Shown here: positions 7,307 to 9,396 of the stretch, piece by piece
How positions within the stretch are numbered: the first letter of the stretch is position 1
Layout: each line of letters starts with the position of its first letter
Origin: JBGPJM01 sp041485385
GTDB taxonomy: Bacteria; Planctomycetota; Phycisphaerae; Phycisphaerales; UBA1924
Length of the DNA stretch: 9,396 bases
Direction: 5' to 3'
Assembly: GCA_041485385.1 (NCBI GenBank)
Contig: JBGPJM010000198.1
Coordinates: 1-9,396, forward strand
Position numbers and translations under genes: made by a program
The notes under the pieces: generated by a model
What the model saw: the letters and a program-made list of their open reading frames with translations, nothing else
Told to the model about the DNA's origin: nothing
The model's database searches: none

Positions 7307-8092
7307 CTACGCCCGCCGGCGCTTGGCGACCGCCTTCTTCTTCCCGGGCTTCGGCTTCGCCGCCCGCGACTTGGGCTTGGCGCCCGGCCGGGCCTTCCGT
7401 CGAGCCGCCGGCCTGGCCTTCCGCGCCGGTGAGCGCCCCCCACCCGCCCCGGCAGCCGGTGAAATCACCTCGGCCAGGCCCTCCATCAGGCCGCCCGCCG
7501 CCATCGCCAGCCCGCCCGCCACGCGACGCGCCGCCGTCGCGCCTGCCCGGGCCGTCTCGCCCGTCAGCTCCAGCAGCCGACCGTCGGCGGCGTGCGCGAC
7601 GTCGCGCGCCGACGCCCGCAGCTCCGGCCCGGCCTTGCGCGCCCGGCGCACCAGGTCGTCCAACTCCTCCCTCGCCTCACCCGAGACACGCCCCGCGAAC
7701 TTGCTCACCGCGCCCAGGAACTCCTCCTGCACCGAATCCAGCCGCTTCGCCGCGGCCGGCACGTCCTTCTCCAGGATCGCTCCACCCCGCCGGCGCACGC
7801 CGCGCACGGCCCCCGCGCCCGCCTCGGCAACCGTCTCCACGGCGTCGCTCATCCCTTCGAAGACCTGGCGCAGCACGCTCCGGCGCGACGCCGGGATCGA
7901 CTCGTCCACCGCCGCCGTGGCTCCCTCCAGCACCTCGTCCACCAGCCCGGAGACCTTCCCCCGCTCCAGCTTGCGGTCGCGCAGAGCACGCACCGTCAGG
8001 TCCCGAACCCGGTCGCGCACCCCGGCGCCGTGGCTCGCCGCCGCCTTCGCCTGGGCCGCGGTGCTCCGCCCGACATGCTGCTTGGTCGCCAT
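7307..8092 (-). CDS. Ala-rich helical protein with histone H1-like basic tail (DUF6781-like?)
   Basis: The protein has 261 residues from the ATG at 8092, with AGGAG (8101-8105) eight bases upstream. Residues 25-60 (VRDRVRDLTVRALRDRKLER onward) and 61-130 are amphipathic helical segments including ESIPASRRSVLRQVFEGM (64-81). Residues 135-190 continue with charged helices. Residues 191-210 (VAGGLAMAAGGLMEGLAEVI) are hydrophobic with small residues but not clearly membrane-spanning. The last 42 residues (220-261) contain only Ala, Pro, Gly, Ser, Val, Lys and Arg, resembling histone H1, AlgP or PhaF tails that bind DNA. The N-terminal part reminds me of DUF6781 proteins, from memory and at low certainty. 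The phasin-like helices plus basic tail suggest a nucleoid- or granule-associated role, which is inference only. The gene is convergent with the ABC1 gene (31-base gap) and divergent from icd. Confidence 0.75.
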   Translation of the reverse strand: MATKQHVGRSTAAQAKAAASHGAGVRDRVRDLTVRALRDRKLERGKVSGLVDEVLEGATAAVDESIPASRRSVLRQVFEGMSDAVETVAEAGAGAVRGVRRRGGAILEKDVPAAAKRLDSVQEEFLGAVSKFAGRVSGEAREELDDLVRRARKAGPELRASARDVAHAADGRLLELTGETARAGATAARRVAGGLAMAAGGLMEGLAEVISPAAGAGGGRSPARKARPAARRKARPGAKPKSRAAKPKPGKKKAVAKRRRA

Positions 8093-8275
8093 GGCCGATT
8101 CTCCTGGCGGGCCGGATCGATCCGAGCCGCGGATCCACCTTCCCCGCAGGAACTCTACGCCGACGCCGCCCCGGCCTGTCTTCGCTATCCTTCATCCCCC
8201 GTTTGGCCCGCGCGAGCCCCAAGGGGCCCGCGTCGGCCGTCCGATCTGCCACTTTGCTTTCTGGAGTTCGTCCCC
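8093..8275. promoter_or_regulatory. Divergent intergenic region between the basic-tailed protein and icd
   Basis: The 183 bases must carry promoters in both directions. A perfect 12-bp palindrome CGGATCGATCCG lies at 8113-8124, close to the minus-strand gene's ribosome binding site. A TATCCT hexamer (8186-8191) is a weak -10 candidate for icd. The octamer GGCCCGCG occurs at 8205-8212 and 8225-8232, 20 bases apart, around the short inverted repeat GCCCC-AA-GGGGC (8216-8227). The GGAG at 8263-8266 is the icd ribosome binding site. No binding protein can be named. Confidence 0.35.

Positions 8276-9396
<1,121 letters not shown>

Noticed and set aside
5716..7443. Long minus-strand open frame opposite the ABC1 kinase gene
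   Set aside because: It is antisense to a gene with intact family motifs and is composed of Gly/Glu/Val/Arg repeats typical of antisense frames in GC-rich DNA.

Overview
The window is very GC-rich bacterial DNA, densely packed with genes. It holds seven protein genes and no RNA gene, mobile element or CRISPR array that I can see. The best guess for the source is a planctomycete, perhaps of the Phycisphaerae. This is inferred from the GC-rich style, the long membrane-anchored coiled-coil protein with its conserved C-terminal IPREYHDAVKHYFGRL segment, and the gene order. It is not proven by any single marker.

Layout. (1) Bases 1-1342, minus strand: most of an O-antigen ligase/Wzy-type polytopic membrane protein whose C-terminus lies outside the window. 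(2) Bases 1343-1593: a divergent intergenic region. (3) Bases 1594-3375, plus strand: a 593-residue membrane-anchored coiled-coil protein. Its last codons overlap by 14 bases the start of (4) bases 3362-4495, plus strand: a lipoprotein of the iron(III)/phosphonate-type ABC substrate-binding family. (5) Bases 4639-5514: atpG, the gamma subunit of F1-ATP synthase, without other atp genes beside it. (6) Bases 5596-7275: an ABC1/UbiB-family atypical kinase. (7) Bases 7307-8092, minus strand, convergent with the kinase: an alanine-rich helical protein with a histone H1-like Lys/Arg/Ala/Pro tail. (8) Bases 8276-9396, plus strand, divergent from the previous gene: a 5' partial NADP-dependent isocitrate dehydrogenase with two long internal insertions relative to the E. 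coli enzyme.

How they fit together. Genes 3 and 4 look translationally coupled. A strong GC hairpin follows gene 4, and atpG has its own TATACT box placed so that its mRNA may be leaderless. The atpG, ABC1 kinase and icd genes all touch energy metabolism, but they do not form an obvious pathway operon. I see no clear novel multi-gene system. The points most worth checking are the isolated atpG, the coupled coiled-coil/lipoprotein pair, the basic-tailed protein, the icd insertions and the DCG variant in the kinase.
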